Below the pieces are notes generated by a model. It worked only from the letters and a program-made list of their open reading frames with translations. It had not been told where the DNA came from and searched no databases. DNA of 15,951 nucleotides, taken from Paracoccaceae bacterium. Its GTDB lineage: Bacteria; Pseudomonadota; Alphaproteobacteria; Rhodobacterales; Rhodobacteraceae. A program made the position numbers and the translations under genes. Positions within the stretch are counted from its first letter, which is position 1, and every line of letters begins with the position of its first letter. The stretch spans positions 29,402-45,352 of the forward strand of contig NYTF01000033.1 of NCBI GenBank assembly GCA_002683355.1. The letters are read 5' to 3'. This document shows, piece by piece, positions 1 to 7,563 of the stretch.

Positions 1-821
1 AGGAAGCCAACTTTGTCCTTAAAACTGTTCATGGCAATTTCTGTCTTCTTCAATAATACAGCCGAAATAGCTTGTTGAAAACTTGCACACAAGTCTTGCA
101 CTGTTTCAATTGACAGGGATTCCTTATCTAACACCAATTTATCTTTTAAGCGGAGGACAGCCGTCTTTAGGCCAGAAAAAGACAGGTTGCAGTCATTTCT
201 ATCAATTAGGGGTCTAGGCAAAGAATATGCAAAAGGATTCCCTAGTTTTGCAGATCTTTCAATGGAGGGGCCACCTGGCTGTTCTAAATCTAACAACTTC
301 GCAACTTTATCAAATGCCTCACCGGGCGCGTCATCTATTGTCCCACCAAGCCGAACAAACTCTTCTACACTCTTCACAATTAGATACTGACAATGACCTC
401 CCGAAATCAAAAGCATCAAATATGGAAAACTTAACTTCTCTGTAAGGCGTGGAGTCAAAGCGTGGCCTGCAAGATGATTTACTCCAATTAAGGGTAATCT
501 TAACCCTGAAGCTAGGCCTTTAGCAAACATCACTCCAGAAAGGACGCCACCGATAAGACCTGGCCCAGCTGTAACTGATATAGCATCGATGTCAGATAGT
601 GTTAAACCAGCATTTTTAATTGCTAGCTTTGTTACTACATCTAGCTTTTCCACATGTGCTCTTGCAGCAATTTCTGGTACAATACCACCAAAATTCTTAT
701 GAAGTTCATTTTGACCTATAACTTCATTAGATAGAATTAATGGGTCGCCACCCTTTGTTTTACAAACAACGGAAGCTGCAGTATCATCACAACTACTCTC
801 TAATCCAAGCATTCTTATCAT
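1..821 (-). CDS. tsaD: tRNA N6-threonylcarbamoyladenosine synthase subunit TsaD (C-terminus cut off by window edge)
   Basis: TsaD (Gcp/YgjD/Kae1 family) transfers the threonylcarbamoyl group from TC-AMP to A37 of ANN-decoding tRNAs, working with TsaB and TsaE in the cytoplasm. I translated 273 codons with no interruption from the start to the window edge. Family landmarks are all present: [15 protein letters not shown] at the N-terminus, the metal-binding [16 protein letters not shown] stretch (two His), [10 protein letters not shown], the NHLAGHAL motif, [22 protein letters not shown], and FSGLKTAV. About 70-90 C-terminal residues are expected beyond position 1. The ATG at 821 (reading MIRMLG) is used; an in-frame ATG at 812 is equally possible, and neither has a clear Shine-Dalgarno. 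The gene is divergent from hemD with about 53 bp between them. Family assignment is very secure. Confidence 0.97.
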   Translation of the reverse strand, partial: MIRMLGLESSCDDTAASVVCKTKGGDPLILSNEVIGQNELHKNFGGIVPEIAARAHVEKLDVVTKLAIKNAGLTLSDIDAISVTAGPGLIGGVLSGVMFAKGLASGLRLPLIGVNHLAGHALTPRLTEKLSFPYLMLLISGGHCQYLIVKSVEEFVRLGGTIDDAPGEAFDKVAKLLDLEQPGGPSIERSAKLGNPFAYSLPRPLIDRNDCNLSFSGLKTAVLRLKDKLVLDKESLSIETVQDLCASFQQAISAVLLKKTEIAMNSFKDKVGF

Positions 822-874
822 TTAAAAATCGTTACATCGTTGCGTTGTCACCTGCAATCCCGTTAAATAAAAAC

Positions 875-1564
875 ATGACTTGTGAATATATAATTTTAAC
901 TAGGCCATTGGAGCAAGCTAAGCGCTTCCACGAGCAATTAATTCACGCAAAGATTGAAAAAAATCGACTGATCATATCTCCAATGTTTAATATTGTTGGC
1001 TTGAAAAAAAATCCTAAAATAAACACTTCAACAATTTTAATTTTTACGTCTGAAAATGCTATTCTGAATTGGAATTGTGAGCATAAAGAACTTTTCTCGT
1101 GTTTGTGCGTTGGGCGAAAAACCACAGAAACTGCAGAAAAACTGGGCCTAGATGCCAAATGCTTAGGTTCTAACATCAATGAATTCATTGTAAATTTTCC
1201 TATAAGTAATAATCAGGATTATTATTATTTAAGGGGCAAAAATATTTCATTCGATCTGAAAGAATATCTTCTCAAAAAAAATATAACGGTAAAAGAAAGT
1301 ATAATATATGAACAACAACTAAATAAACTAAATGAGCCCACAAAATCACTACTACGGTCTAATGAAAAAAAAATAATCACACTGTTTTCAGCGGATACTG
1401 CTAAAGCTATAGCTAATGAAATGGAAAGTATAACATACTCAAATGTGGAGTTTCTTTGTTTAAGTCCCAACATAAAAGATGTTCTAATCAAATACGGTTT
1501 CAAAAAAATAAAAGTTTCTAATCAACAAACAATGGACGGAATGTTGGAAAGTATAAAAAATTAA
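875..1564 (+). CDS. hemD: Uroporphyrinogen-III synthase HemD
   Basis: HemD closes hydroxymethylbilane with inversion of ring D to give uroporphyrinogen III, the branch point for heme, siroheme and cobalamin; it acts in the cytoplasm. The 229-residue product has the weakly conserved HEM4 fold signatures in order: ILTRP near residues 7-11, IFTSENA, the linker CVGRKTTETAEKLG, YLRGK, LFSADTAKAI, and the C-terminal segment ending QTMDGMLESI. The open frame extends upstream to 740, but that part overlaps the coding start of tsaD, so the ATG at 875, which begins directly with the conserved TRP region, is preferred; it has no obvious Shine-Dalgarno. In many alphaproteobacteria hemC sits directly upstream; here tsaD takes that place. 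The family diverges rapidly, but order and neighbours (mitofilin-like, hemY) make the call firm. Confidence 0.93.
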   Translation: MTCEYIILTRPLEQAKRFHEQLIHAKIEKNRLIISPMFNIVGLKKNPKINTSTILIFTSENAILNWNCEHKELFSCLCVGRKTTETAEKLGLDAKCLGSNINEFIVNFPISNNQDYYYLRGKNISFDLKEYLLKKNITVKESIIYEQQLNKLNEPTKSLLRSNEKKIITLFSADTAKAIANEMESITYSNVEFLCLSPNIKDVLIKYGFKKIKVSNQQTMDGMLESIKN

Positions 1565-1661
1565 TCAAACAATAACATGACTTGTAGACTTCAACTCGAA
1601 GTTTTATTCTATAATAAAATCGATTACAAATTACAATTTGGTTTTTTGGGAGTTCAATACT
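1565..1661 (+). promoter_or_regulatory. hemD-mitofilin intergenic: weak hairpin plus possible -10 box
   Basis: This 97-bp gap is the only sizeable break in the hem cluster. It holds a short inverted repeat (ACTTC at 1588-1592, GAAGT at 1598-1602, 5-nt loop) followed by TTTATT, and then a perfect TATAAT at 1610-1615. A matching -35 is poor: TAGACT at 1585-1590 with a 19-bp spacer is the best I find. It could be an attenuator or weak terminator followed by a second promoter for the mitofilin-hemY-CIA30 genes, but neither part is strong. Confidence 0.3.
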
Positions 1662-2783
1662 GTGGCAGATAAAAAGCCAATTAAAAAAAATAAATCTAAA
1701 AAGTCAGAGAAGCTGTCCAAATCTCCATCAACAAAATCTCCCCTTGAGAAGATTGCTAAAAATGAAATAGAGGACTCTAAAACAAGCATCACCCTACAAA
1801 ATCTGAGAACCAAAAATAATGCCAATATCAAACTTGTTATTTGGTCCATATTTGTAATCGGCCTTATCGGTGCTATCGGGTTATATTACTACCAGTTGGA
1901 GCTGAAAAAACTTAATGATACTGATAATGACAAATTTACAAAATTAGAGCAAAAAATAGAAAGCTTGCAACTTGATTTAACAACTAATTTAGTTGCTGAT
2001 CAAACTAACAAGATTGAAAAAATTAATAATAATCTTAGTCAGGTATTAACTGCGAACAGTACATTATCTGAGCAAAACCAGACTTTGATGAAAAAAATTG
2101 AATCAATCTCAAACCTTAACAAACAAACACCTATAGAAAAAAACTCTGTCTCAAATTTTAATGAGGAGAGAAGAAAAAATATGGAAATCGAAAAAAACAA
2201 ATTAATGCTTGCAATTAAAAAGAGTCAAACAGCAGTTAAATCTTTAGAAAAACAATTGCGGCGAAATGACCTTAATAGAAATATAACGTTAGATTTAAAT
2301 AATATTAAATCCGCTTTCCTTCGGGGAGAGCCTTTTGGAAATGCTCTTACTAAAATAAGCGAAGAGTTGAATGTTTTTATTCCGCCAGATATCGAAAACA
2401 AAGCAAAGACTGGCATTGAAACAATAGAGCAGCTTCGTAGCAACTTCCCTAAAGAAGCAAGAAATGCCCTTAAGGTATTTAAAACCGCCGAAAAAAAACA
2501 AACGATAGCAACCAGCATTTTATTCTTTATTAAAAGTAATATAACAACTCGCTCACTAAAGCCAATATCCGGCAACAGTGTGGATGCCATTCTTTCTAGA
2601 TCTGAAAAATACCTAAAATTGCACAAACTGGAAAAAGCTTTAGAAGAAATGCAAAACTTACCCGAAAACTCAAAAGACTCAATGAAAAATTGGATTATGG
2701 AAGCCCAAATTCACAATAGAACCACAAAGGAATTAGAAAAACTGTTTAAGAAAATTTCAGAATTACGAGACTCCAATGATTAG
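1662..2783 (+). CDS. Mitofilin-like (COG4223) inner-membrane coiled-coil protein
   Basis: This 373-residue protein has a Lys/Ser-rich cytoplasmic N-terminus (about residues 1-55), one transmembrane helix (about 57-78, IFVIGLIGAIGLYYY core), a long heptad-like coiled coil rich in K, E, L, N and Q (about 80-225), and a helical C-terminal domain (about 230-373). That layout and its place between hemD and hemY match the alphaproteobacterial COG4223 proteins, which are related to mitochondrial mitofilin (Mic60) and thought to shape or organise the inner membrane. The start is GTG at 1662, chosen because GGGAG (1648-1652) sits 9 nt upstream; an in-frame TTG at 1638 adds eight residues without a ribosome-binding site. 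Its last codons overlap the hemY start by 8 nt, implying translational coupling. Sequence conservation in this family is low, so the call rests on architecture and synteny. Confidence 0.85.
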   Translation: MADKKPIKKNKSKKSEKLSKSPSTKSPLEKIAKNEIEDSKTSITLQNLRTKNNANIKLVIWSIFVIGLIGAIGLYYYQLELKKLNDTDNDKFTKLEQKIESLQLDLTTNLVADQTNKIEKINNNLSQVLTANSTLSEQNQTLMKKIESISNLNKQTPIEKNSVSNFNEERRKNMEIEKNKLMLAIKKSQTAVKSLEKQLRRNDLNRNITLDLNNIKSAFLRGEPFGNALTKISEELNVFIPPDIENKAKTGIETIEQLRSNFPKEARNALKVFKTAEKKQTIATSILFFIKSNITTRSLKPISGNSVDAILSRSEKYLKLHKLEKALEEMQNLPENSKDSMKNWIMEAQIHNRTTKELEKLFKKISELRDSND

Positions 2784-4176
2784 AGCTATAATCAACATAA
2801 CAATATTTATGGGGATTTTGAGTATTTTCTTATTTGCAGTAACACAATTTTTAGGAACTGAAGATGAATTTCAAATAATATTGTCAGATACTGAAATTAC
2901 GCTATCTCCGACCGCAATTGTAACATTAGGTATTACAAGCGTTATTCTTATTTGGCTTTTTTTTAAAATTTGTAATTTTATTGTCGCCACGTACCATTTC
3001 TTAAATGGTGATGAAACTGCTATTTCCAGATACTTTGACAGAAATAGAGAAAAGAAGGGGTTTCAAGCACTCGCTGATGGGATGATTGCATTAGCATTGG
3101 GAGAGAGTAAAACAGCCACACTTAAAGCCTCAAAAGCTCAGAAATTTCTCAAAAAACCTGAAATTACTAACTTAATAAGTGCTCAGGCGGCTGAACAATC
3201 TGGTAATCGAGATAAAGCACTAAAGTTTTATAAAGAACTTTTAAGCCAAGAAAAAACAAAATTTGTAGGCATACGTGGTATTCTAAAACAAAAATTGGAA
3301 GATGGTGACAAAGAAACGGCATTAGAATTAGCTCAAAAAGCCATATCTATAAAACCTAATGATAATGAAATACTTACAACCTTATTCGAACTGCAACTAG
3401 AAAAAGGTGATTGGATTGCCGCGCAAAAAACTTTGAGCACGAAATATAGTTCAGGGCTACTACCAAAAGATATTTTTGTACGCAGAGAAGCCATATTAAA
3501 TCTTGCAATAGCAAAAGATAATTTAAAAGAAAACTCAACAAACGCCGCCCTTTTAGCGAATAAATCATCCCCAGAGCTTGTTCCTGCGGCTATACTAGCC
3601 GCATCGGTGCAACTAGAAGATAAGAAAAAGCGTTCAGCTATTAATATTTTACGTAAGGCGTGGAGCAAGTCTCCACATCCAGACTTGGCCGCAGCATTTG
3701 CGAATGTAGAACCAATGGAAAGTGCAGATGAGCGCTATCAACGTTTTAAGCCTTTAATAAAAATGCATAGTGGTTCCCCTGAAGTTATAATGTTAGAGGC
3801 AGAATTAGCTCTTGCTGCAGAGAACTATACAGAGGCAAGAAAGATCATGGGAGATCTTGCAGAAAAAAAACCTACTGCGCGCTCACTGACAATCATGGCT
3901 GCTGTTGAACGTGGTACCGGTGCAGAGGATGCTGTAGTTCGAGCTTGGCTGGCAAAAGCATTAGGGGCTAAATATGGACCTATGTGGACATGTACAAAAT
4001 GTAAAACGATTCATAATGAGTGGCTTCCAACTTGCGATCAATGTAACGCATTTGATACTTTAGAATGGATAGAAACAGAAATTCCCGCTAAGATTGATAA
4101 ATCTACCGAACTTTTACCATTGATTATTGGTGAGTTAGAAAAAGATAAAAAAGTGCCAACAGAGGAAAAAGAATAG
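2776..4176 (+). CDS. hemY: HemY-type membrane protein with TPR helices and C-terminal zinc ribbon
   Basis: This is the tetrapyrrole-cluster HemY protein (HemY_N/COG3898), not the protoporphyrinogen oxidase that bears the same name in Gram-positives. Its biochemical role in heme synthesis is still unclear; it is thought to be an inner-membrane scaffold. The 466 residues show two N-terminal transmembrane helices (about 4-25 and 45-66) with a short acidic loop between them, then a long array of TPR-like helical pairs (about 85-395, with repeated A-A-L-E/G-N-Y signatures such as SGNRDKALKFYKELL). The tail carries four cysteines as CxxC (406/409) and CxxC (420/423), a probable zinc ribbon resembling that of LapB-type TPR proteins. 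The ATG overlaps the upstream gene by 8 nt, and the stop is followed one base later by the next gene, so the three are almost certainly cotranscribed. Confidence 0.92.
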   Translation: MIRAIINITIFMGILSIFLFAVTQFLGTEDEFQIILSDTEITLSPTAIVTLGITSVILIWLFFKICNFIVATYHFLNGDETAISRYFDRNREKKGFQALADGMIALALGESKTATLKASKAQKFLKKPEITNLISAQAAEQSGNRDKALKFYKELLSQEKTKFVGIRGILKQKLEDGDKETALELAQKAISIKPNDNEILTTLFELQLEKGDWIAAQKTLSTKYSSGLLPKDIFVRREAILNLAIAKDNLKENSTNAALLANKSSPELVPAAILAASVQLEDKKKRSAINILRKAWSKSPHPDLAAAFANVEPMESADERYQRFKPLIKMHSGSPEVIMLEAELALAAENYTEARKIMGDLAEKKPTARSLTIMAAVERGTGAEDAVVRAWLAKALGAKYGPMWTCTKCKTIHNEWLPTCDQCNAFDTLEWIETEIPAKIDKSTELLPLIIGELEKDKKVPTEEKE

Positions 4177-4177
4177 A

Positions 4178-4741
4178 TTGATAAAAAATATAACAAGCAG
4201 ATTAGGATTAATCATAATTATGGTTTTGTTTTCTTCAAGTACTCTTAACGGAGATGAGTTGATATTAGAAAATTTCGATAAAGGGTCAGAAAATAGATGG
4301 GATTTTTTTAGTGACCAAGTGATGGGGGGTATCTCCACTGGAAAGCTATATTTTCAGAAGGAAGATGAATTAAATTTCATAAATTTAGTAGGTGATGTTA
4401 GCACTGAAAATCAGGGTGGTTTTATCCAAGCTCGAAGTAAACTGACTGAAACTATAAAAAAAGATATTGAAGGGATTGTGATAAATGCAAAAGGTAATAA
4501 TACAACTTATTATATCCACCTTCGAACAACTGGGACTTTATTACCTTGGCAATATTATCAAGCTGAATTTTCGGTCACCTCAAATTGGCAAGAAATAAAA
4601 ATTCCATTAATAAGTTTCAAGAGATCTGGAAATTTTTTGAGAAAAAAAGTTAAACCTGCCTCAATTACAAGTATTGGGTTAGTGGCGTATGGTCGTAATC
4701 ACAAAGCCAACTTAAGTGTAGCTTCAATACGTTTTTACTAA
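4178..4741 (+). CDS. Exported CIA30-domain protein (NDUFAF1-like)
   Basis: This 187-residue protein belongs to the CIA30 family, named after the assembly factor of mitochondrial complex I (NDUFAF1); the domain is a beta-sandwich of galactose-binding type, and the function of the bacterial members is unknown. Diagnostic sequence: LENFDKGSE followed by WDFFSDQVMGGIS (about 41-53), a GGFIQARSK strand, and the WQEIKIPLISFK segment. The N-terminus looks like a signal peptide: basic residues K3 and R8, hydrophobic LGLIIIMVLF, then SSSTLNG. That signal is complete only if the TTG at 4178 is the start; the next ATG (4220) would remove its charged part. The TTG lies one base after the hemY stop and has AGAGGA at 4161-4166, so it is probably translated by coupling. 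It is likely exported to the periplasm. Confidence 0.85.
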   Translation: MIKNITSRLGLIIIMVLFSSSTLNGDELILENFDKGSENRWDFFSDQVMGGISTGKLYFQKEDELNFINLVGDVSTENQGGFIQARSKLTETIKKDIEGIVINAKGNNTTYYIHLRTTGTLLPWQYYQAEFSVTSNWQEIKIPLISFKRSGNFLRKKVKPASITSIGLVAYGRNHKANLSVASIRFY

Positions 4742-4750
4742 GTAAGATAT

Positions 4751-5218
4751 TTAGTTTAAATACCAATACGAAACATTCAATATTGACGCAAAAGAGATCC
4801 ATAAGAAATAGGGTAATAATAGAAAGCTAGAAACCCTATCGACGGACCAACTCAACATTATGATAAACACAATACATACCCACAATATTGAAATAACAAC
4901 AAGCGCACTCAAAAGATCATTTGCACCAAAGTAAATCGAAACCCAAATCGTGTTTAAACATATCTGTAATGCCCATAATCCAAGTAAAATGGATTTTAAA
5001 TTAGTATCCTTCATAAAGACAAATCGATAGGCAGAAGTTGCTATTAAAAGATATAAAATAGTCCATACTGGTCCAAATAACCAGCTTGGTGGTGAAAAAG
5101 CAGGCGTCACAAGTGTCTTGTACCAAGTTGAATTTATATCCCAAACAAATGCATTACTTGATGCCACTAATGTGCAAGAATAAAAAAGAAGCCATGTTAT
5201 AATTTTATTTAACATCAT
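4751..5218 (-). CDS. tspO: TspO/MBR family tryptophan-rich sensory protein
   Basis: TspO/PBR proteins are small five-helix membrane proteins that bind porphyrins and related ligands; in Rhodobacter the homologue helps tune tetrapyrrole and photosynthesis gene expression. The 155 residues contain the family signatures: WYKTLVTPAFSPPSWLFGPVWTILY (about 32-56, given here with its P-x-F-x-PP-W-x-FGPVWT core), the LNTIWVSIYFG helix (about 88-98), and LLPYFLWISFASILN (about 134-148). Five hydrophobic helices are evident. The upstream gene's TGA overlaps the ATG by one base (TGATG at 5220-5216), so translation is probably coupled; a TTG at 5221 and a second ATG at 5215 are alternatives. It is the last gene of the leftward operon and converges on the CIA30 gene with a 9-bp gap and no visible terminator. 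Confidence 0.93.
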   Translation of the reverse strand: MMLNKIITWLLFYSCTLVASSNAFVWDINSTWYKTLVTPAFSPPSWLFGPVWTILYLLIATSAYRFVFMKDTNLKSILLGLWALQICLNTIWVSIYFGANDLLSALVVISILWVCIVFIIMLSWSVDRVSSFLLLPYFLWISFASILNVSYWYLN

Positions 5219-5940
5219 CAAGTGTTCTCAGATTGATTTTGAAAACAACTTAACCATAGAGAGTCTAACTCATCAATTTTTGATAAATCAAATTTATCTG
5301 TTTCTTTCCAATATTTACCACTTTCTACAAAGTAATTTAAACTGTTCTCCATAGATAATGCTTCCAAGACGACAGTACTATTAAGTTTTCGAGGCGAACG
5401 ATTGTAGCTATCTAATTCTGAAACTGCTACTTTCTGGTAGGTAAGCCGGCTGATATCGGTATCAGAAATATTTACCACATCACAACACATTTTATTGGCA
5501 AAATACTCAAATCTATTTGCTTTAGCTTCTATTGACCGAAGCGATGGATCCTTTCTAAGGGGATCAGCAGTACCAGAACCATAGAAATGGGTGTTCTTAC
5601 CCTCGTAAATCATGTCACACCCTAAAAATGCGATTAGATCAGGCTTTAACTTTCCTAACGCCCAATACGCTGCCGTAAATGCCATGGTTCCGCCTGCATA
5701 CAAAAAACCACCATATCTATTTTGAATGGGTACATATTCATCCGCCGTATGGATTTTTTGATTGAATCTCTCAATTGGCCTTCTATCAACCGGAAAATCT
5801 GTTGGAAAAATCGAATGGCTCCAATGTGGACTTATTTTCCAAGCGTTATTGATAGCAACTATTGAGTCAAATAACTTTTTATCAAAACCAGATGCTCTAA
5901 TAGCATCTGGAGCACTTCCCAAAATAAGTATTTTTTTCAA
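5218..5940 (-). CDS. Unrecognised cytoplasmic protein, MptE/DUF115- or GT42-like fold suspected
   Basis: I do not recognise an exact family for this 240-residue soluble protein. It begins KKILILGSAPDA (a beta strand with a Gly/Ser-Ala-Pro loop, about residues 2-12), followed by VAINNAW (28-34), a small-residue helix YAGGTMAFTAAYWAL (81-95), and the strand AFLGCDMIYEG (104-114) with HFYG after it. A GxxP loop, an I-N-N strand and a late LGCD strand resemble nucleotide-binding proteins of the MptE/DUF115 group and some GT42 sialyltransferases, which bind nucleotide substrates, but that link is an inference from pattern only. The start is TTG at 5940, supported by AGGGA six bases upstream and by the lack of any ATG before the conserved strand. 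It overlaps tspO by one base. There is no signal peptide or membrane segment. Confidence 0.75.
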   Translation of the reverse strand: MKKILILGSAPDAIRASGFDKKLFDSIVAINNAWKISPHWSHSIFPTDFPVDRRPIERFNQKIHTADEYVPIQNRYGGFLYAGGTMAFTAAYWALGKLKPDLIAFLGCDMIYEGKNTHFYGSGTADPLRKDPSLRSIEAKANRFEYFANKMCCDVVNISDTDISRLTYQKVAVSELDSYNRSPRKLNSTVVLEALSMENSLNYFVESGKYWKETDKFDLSKIDELDSLWLSCFQNQSENT

Positions 5941-5958
5941 ATCAAATCCCTTTTTGAT
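5941..5958 (-). promoter_or_regulatory. Ribosome-binding site in the loop of a small hairpin before the TTG start at 5940
   Basis: On the minus strand, ATCAAA and TTTGAT form a perfect 6-bp inverted repeat with a 6-nt loop, AAGGGA, which is the Shine-Dalgarno for the TTG start. The stem is entirely A/T except one pair per arm, so it would be weak; the site is listed mainly because the SD decides the unusual start. Confidence 0.4.
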
Positions 5959-5983
5959 TTATTTAAACCAATGATTGAATAAA

Positions 5984-6427
5984 CTAAGCAATTTTATCAT
6001 TAATTAACGAGGTTAACATTTTTCTAAAGTACTCTGGATCTTCAATTTTTGCTAAAACCTCGGACTCATAGTCTTTTGCAATCATAGTCATTTGATCAAT
6101 AATCTTTTTTCCACATTTAGTTAATTTTAAATCCACCAATCGCCTATCTTTAAGGTTTTCTGTTTTGGTCAAAATTGCTCGAGCGCTTAATCTTGAAACA
6201 GCCCTACTGACTTTTGACTTTTCTAAGTCAACTTTTGAATATATTTCTCTGATACTTATTGGTTGGTTTACCTGGCTTAGGTGAGCAATTATGCGCCATT
6301 CCGCATTATCTAAATTAAACCTAGAAACATATTCGTGTGAAAAATCTCTGCTTATTCTATTTGTAAGTATGCTCAATTGATACGGTAAAAAATCTTCTAA
6401 AATAAACTCAGACAAATTATTCCCCAC
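5984..6427 (-). CDS. MarR family transcriptional regulator
   Basis: A 147-residue winged helix-turn-helix protein of the MarR family; such dimers usually repress divergent catabolic genes and release DNA on binding a small aromatic or similar ligand. Seen: N-terminal dimerisation helix (LPYQLSILTNRISRDF, 14-29), NAEWRIIAHLS (41-51), the HTH with recognition helix LEKSKVSRAVSRLS (about 68-81), and the wing NLKDRRLVDLKLT (91-103) with its typical D-R-R. The start is GTG at 6427, preceded by AAGGT seven bases upstream; the ATG two bases earlier is out of frame. It lies 5 bp after the M24 gene and in the same operon as the PLP enzyme, which is divergent from hmgA-fahA. This makes it the best candidate regulator for the palindromic operator at 8688-8703. 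Family is secure; target and ligand are inferred. Confidence 0.93.
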   Translation of the reverse strand: MGNNLSEFILEDFLPYQLSILTNRISRDFSHEYVSRFNLDNAEWRIIAHLSQVNQPISIREIYSKVDLEKSKVSRAVSRLSARAILTKTENLKDRRLVDLKLTKCGKKIIDQMTMIAKDYESEVLAKIEDPEYFRKMLTSLINDKIA

Positions 6428-6432
6428 ATTTT

Positions 6433-7563
6433 TTACCTTATTATTGGCAACTCTTCGGCTGCTCGTTTTGTTAGAAGTTCAGGCTTGCCATCCCTGATGC
6501 AAATATTTTCCTCATGGACCATCATTAATCCTTCACCATATGACATACTAGGCTCAATAGTTATTACCATATTTTCTTTTAATACAGTTTCATCGTTTAG
6601 CATTAACGAAGGATATTCAGTTAGCTGAATACCTAGACCATGACCCATTCTTCCAATATTTGAACTCCCTCCTCCTAAATCGTTATTTATTAATTTAAAC
6701 ACTTCCTCACAAGTCATTCCTGGCCGTATTTCATCTAATGCAAGCTCTGTAACTTTGTGAAGTTTGGAATACGCTCTTTTGGCTATGTCACTTGCAGTGC
6801 CAATTGCCCAATTTCTATCAAAATCACAAAAATATCCTTTTAATGTAGACCCTGTATCCAGCATTAAAATGTCACCATTTTCTAAAGGCTTGCTACTTGG
6901 AGGCGATATAACATCCACATAACCATCTCTACCCGCACCACCTACGAGGTATGGAACCTCTTCTGCACCCTCTTCTAACAAAGTTATTTTAAATTCTCTA
7001 AAAGCTTCATTTAAGGGCTGACCACTAAAAAATAATCTATTTGCGCGATCAAACGAACGATTAGCAACCGAACAAATATTTTTTAGAATTAAAATTTCTT
7101 TTTCAGATTTAATCAAGCGGACTTTTTTTATAATTTTGCTGCAATCAGAAAAAGTTCCATCAATTTTCGACTTTAATTTTTCAAAATCTTCAAGTGGCAT
7201 TCTCAAAGAAGCTTCTTCTCCCATCAATATTCCTATATTTTTTGCTCCCTCTAAAACCTCAACTAATAATGAAATTCCCTCATCTTCTCTTCTTGGTGAT
7301 GGCCATGTCCGTATATCGTCAATCCAAGTTCGGGCCATTAAGTCACGGCCTATATCTGGAATTATTGCTATTGGTTTTCCATTTTTTGGAATAACAACAA
7401 ACCACGGCCTTGTAGGACTTTGCCAAAATAAACTCCGAAAGCCCGTAAAATAACGAACTTCAGGCTCTGTGCAAAGTAAAATTGCATCAACATTATTTTC
7501 AAACATATTCTTTTGAACTTTTTCAGTACGTAATTGAAATTCAGTTTCCTCAAAATCAATCAT
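6433..7563 (-). CDS. M24 family (creatinase / Xaa-Pro dipeptidase-like) metallohydrolase
   Basis: A 376-residue protein with the two-domain layout of creatinase/prolidase-type enzymes: an N-terminal creatinase domain (about 8-130, with EPEVRYFTGFRS) and a C-terminal pita-bread domain. All five usual metal ligands are present: D236 (LDTG) and D247 (CDFDR), H308 (MGHGLG), E337 (TIEPS) and E351/E352 (VHEE). A metal-dependent hydrolase is therefore expected rather than the metal-free creatinase. The ATG at 7563 overlaps the end of the upstream PLP gene by 8 nt; the open frame runs upstream to 7617, but that stretch would overlap further and lacks homology. Candidate reactions include cleavage of an Xaa-Pro dipeptide or of an N-acyl or cyclic amino-acid derivative, as in the related ectoine hydrolase. 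The tight pairing with an amino-acid lyase suggests it feeds that enzyme, but the substrate is unknown. Confidence 0.9.
   Translation of the reverse strand: MIDFEETEFQLRTEKVQKNMFENNVDAILLCTEPEVRYFTGFRSLFWQSPTRPWFVVIPKNGKPIAIIPDIGRDLMARTWIDDIRTWPSPRREDEGISLLVEVLEGAKNIGILMGEEASLRMPLEDFEKLKSKIDGTFSDCSKIIKKVRLIKSEKEILILKNICSVANRSFDRANRLFFSGQPLNEAFREFKITLLEEGAEEVPYLVGGAGRDGYVDVISPPSSKPLENGDILMLDTGSTLKGYFCDFDRNWAIGTASDIAKRAYSKLHKVTELALDEIRPGMTCEEVFKLINNDLGGGSSNIGRMGHGLGIQLTEYPSLMLNDETVLKENMVITIEPSMSYGEGLMMVHEENICIRDGKPELLTKRAAEELPIIR

Noticed and set aside
740..874. Upstream extension of the hemD frame adding 45 residues
   Set aside because: It overlaps the start of tsaD on the other strand and the extra residues do not resemble HemD; the conserved TRP region begins right after the ATG at 875.
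821..875. Promoter boxes in the tsaD-hemD divergent gap
   Set aside because: TTGTCA at 845-850 and nearby A/T hexamers can be paired, but the implied start would fall on or after the hemD ATG; the reverse-strand candidates match only about half of the consensus.
2225..2626. Long minus-strand open frame inside the mitofilin-like gene
   Set aside because: It lies wholly antisense to a well-supported gene, has no ribosome-binding site of note, and reads as low-complexity sequence.
4742..4750. Bidirectional terminator between the convergent CIA30 and tspO genes
   Set aside because: The gap is 9 bp and no GC-rich dyad spans it.
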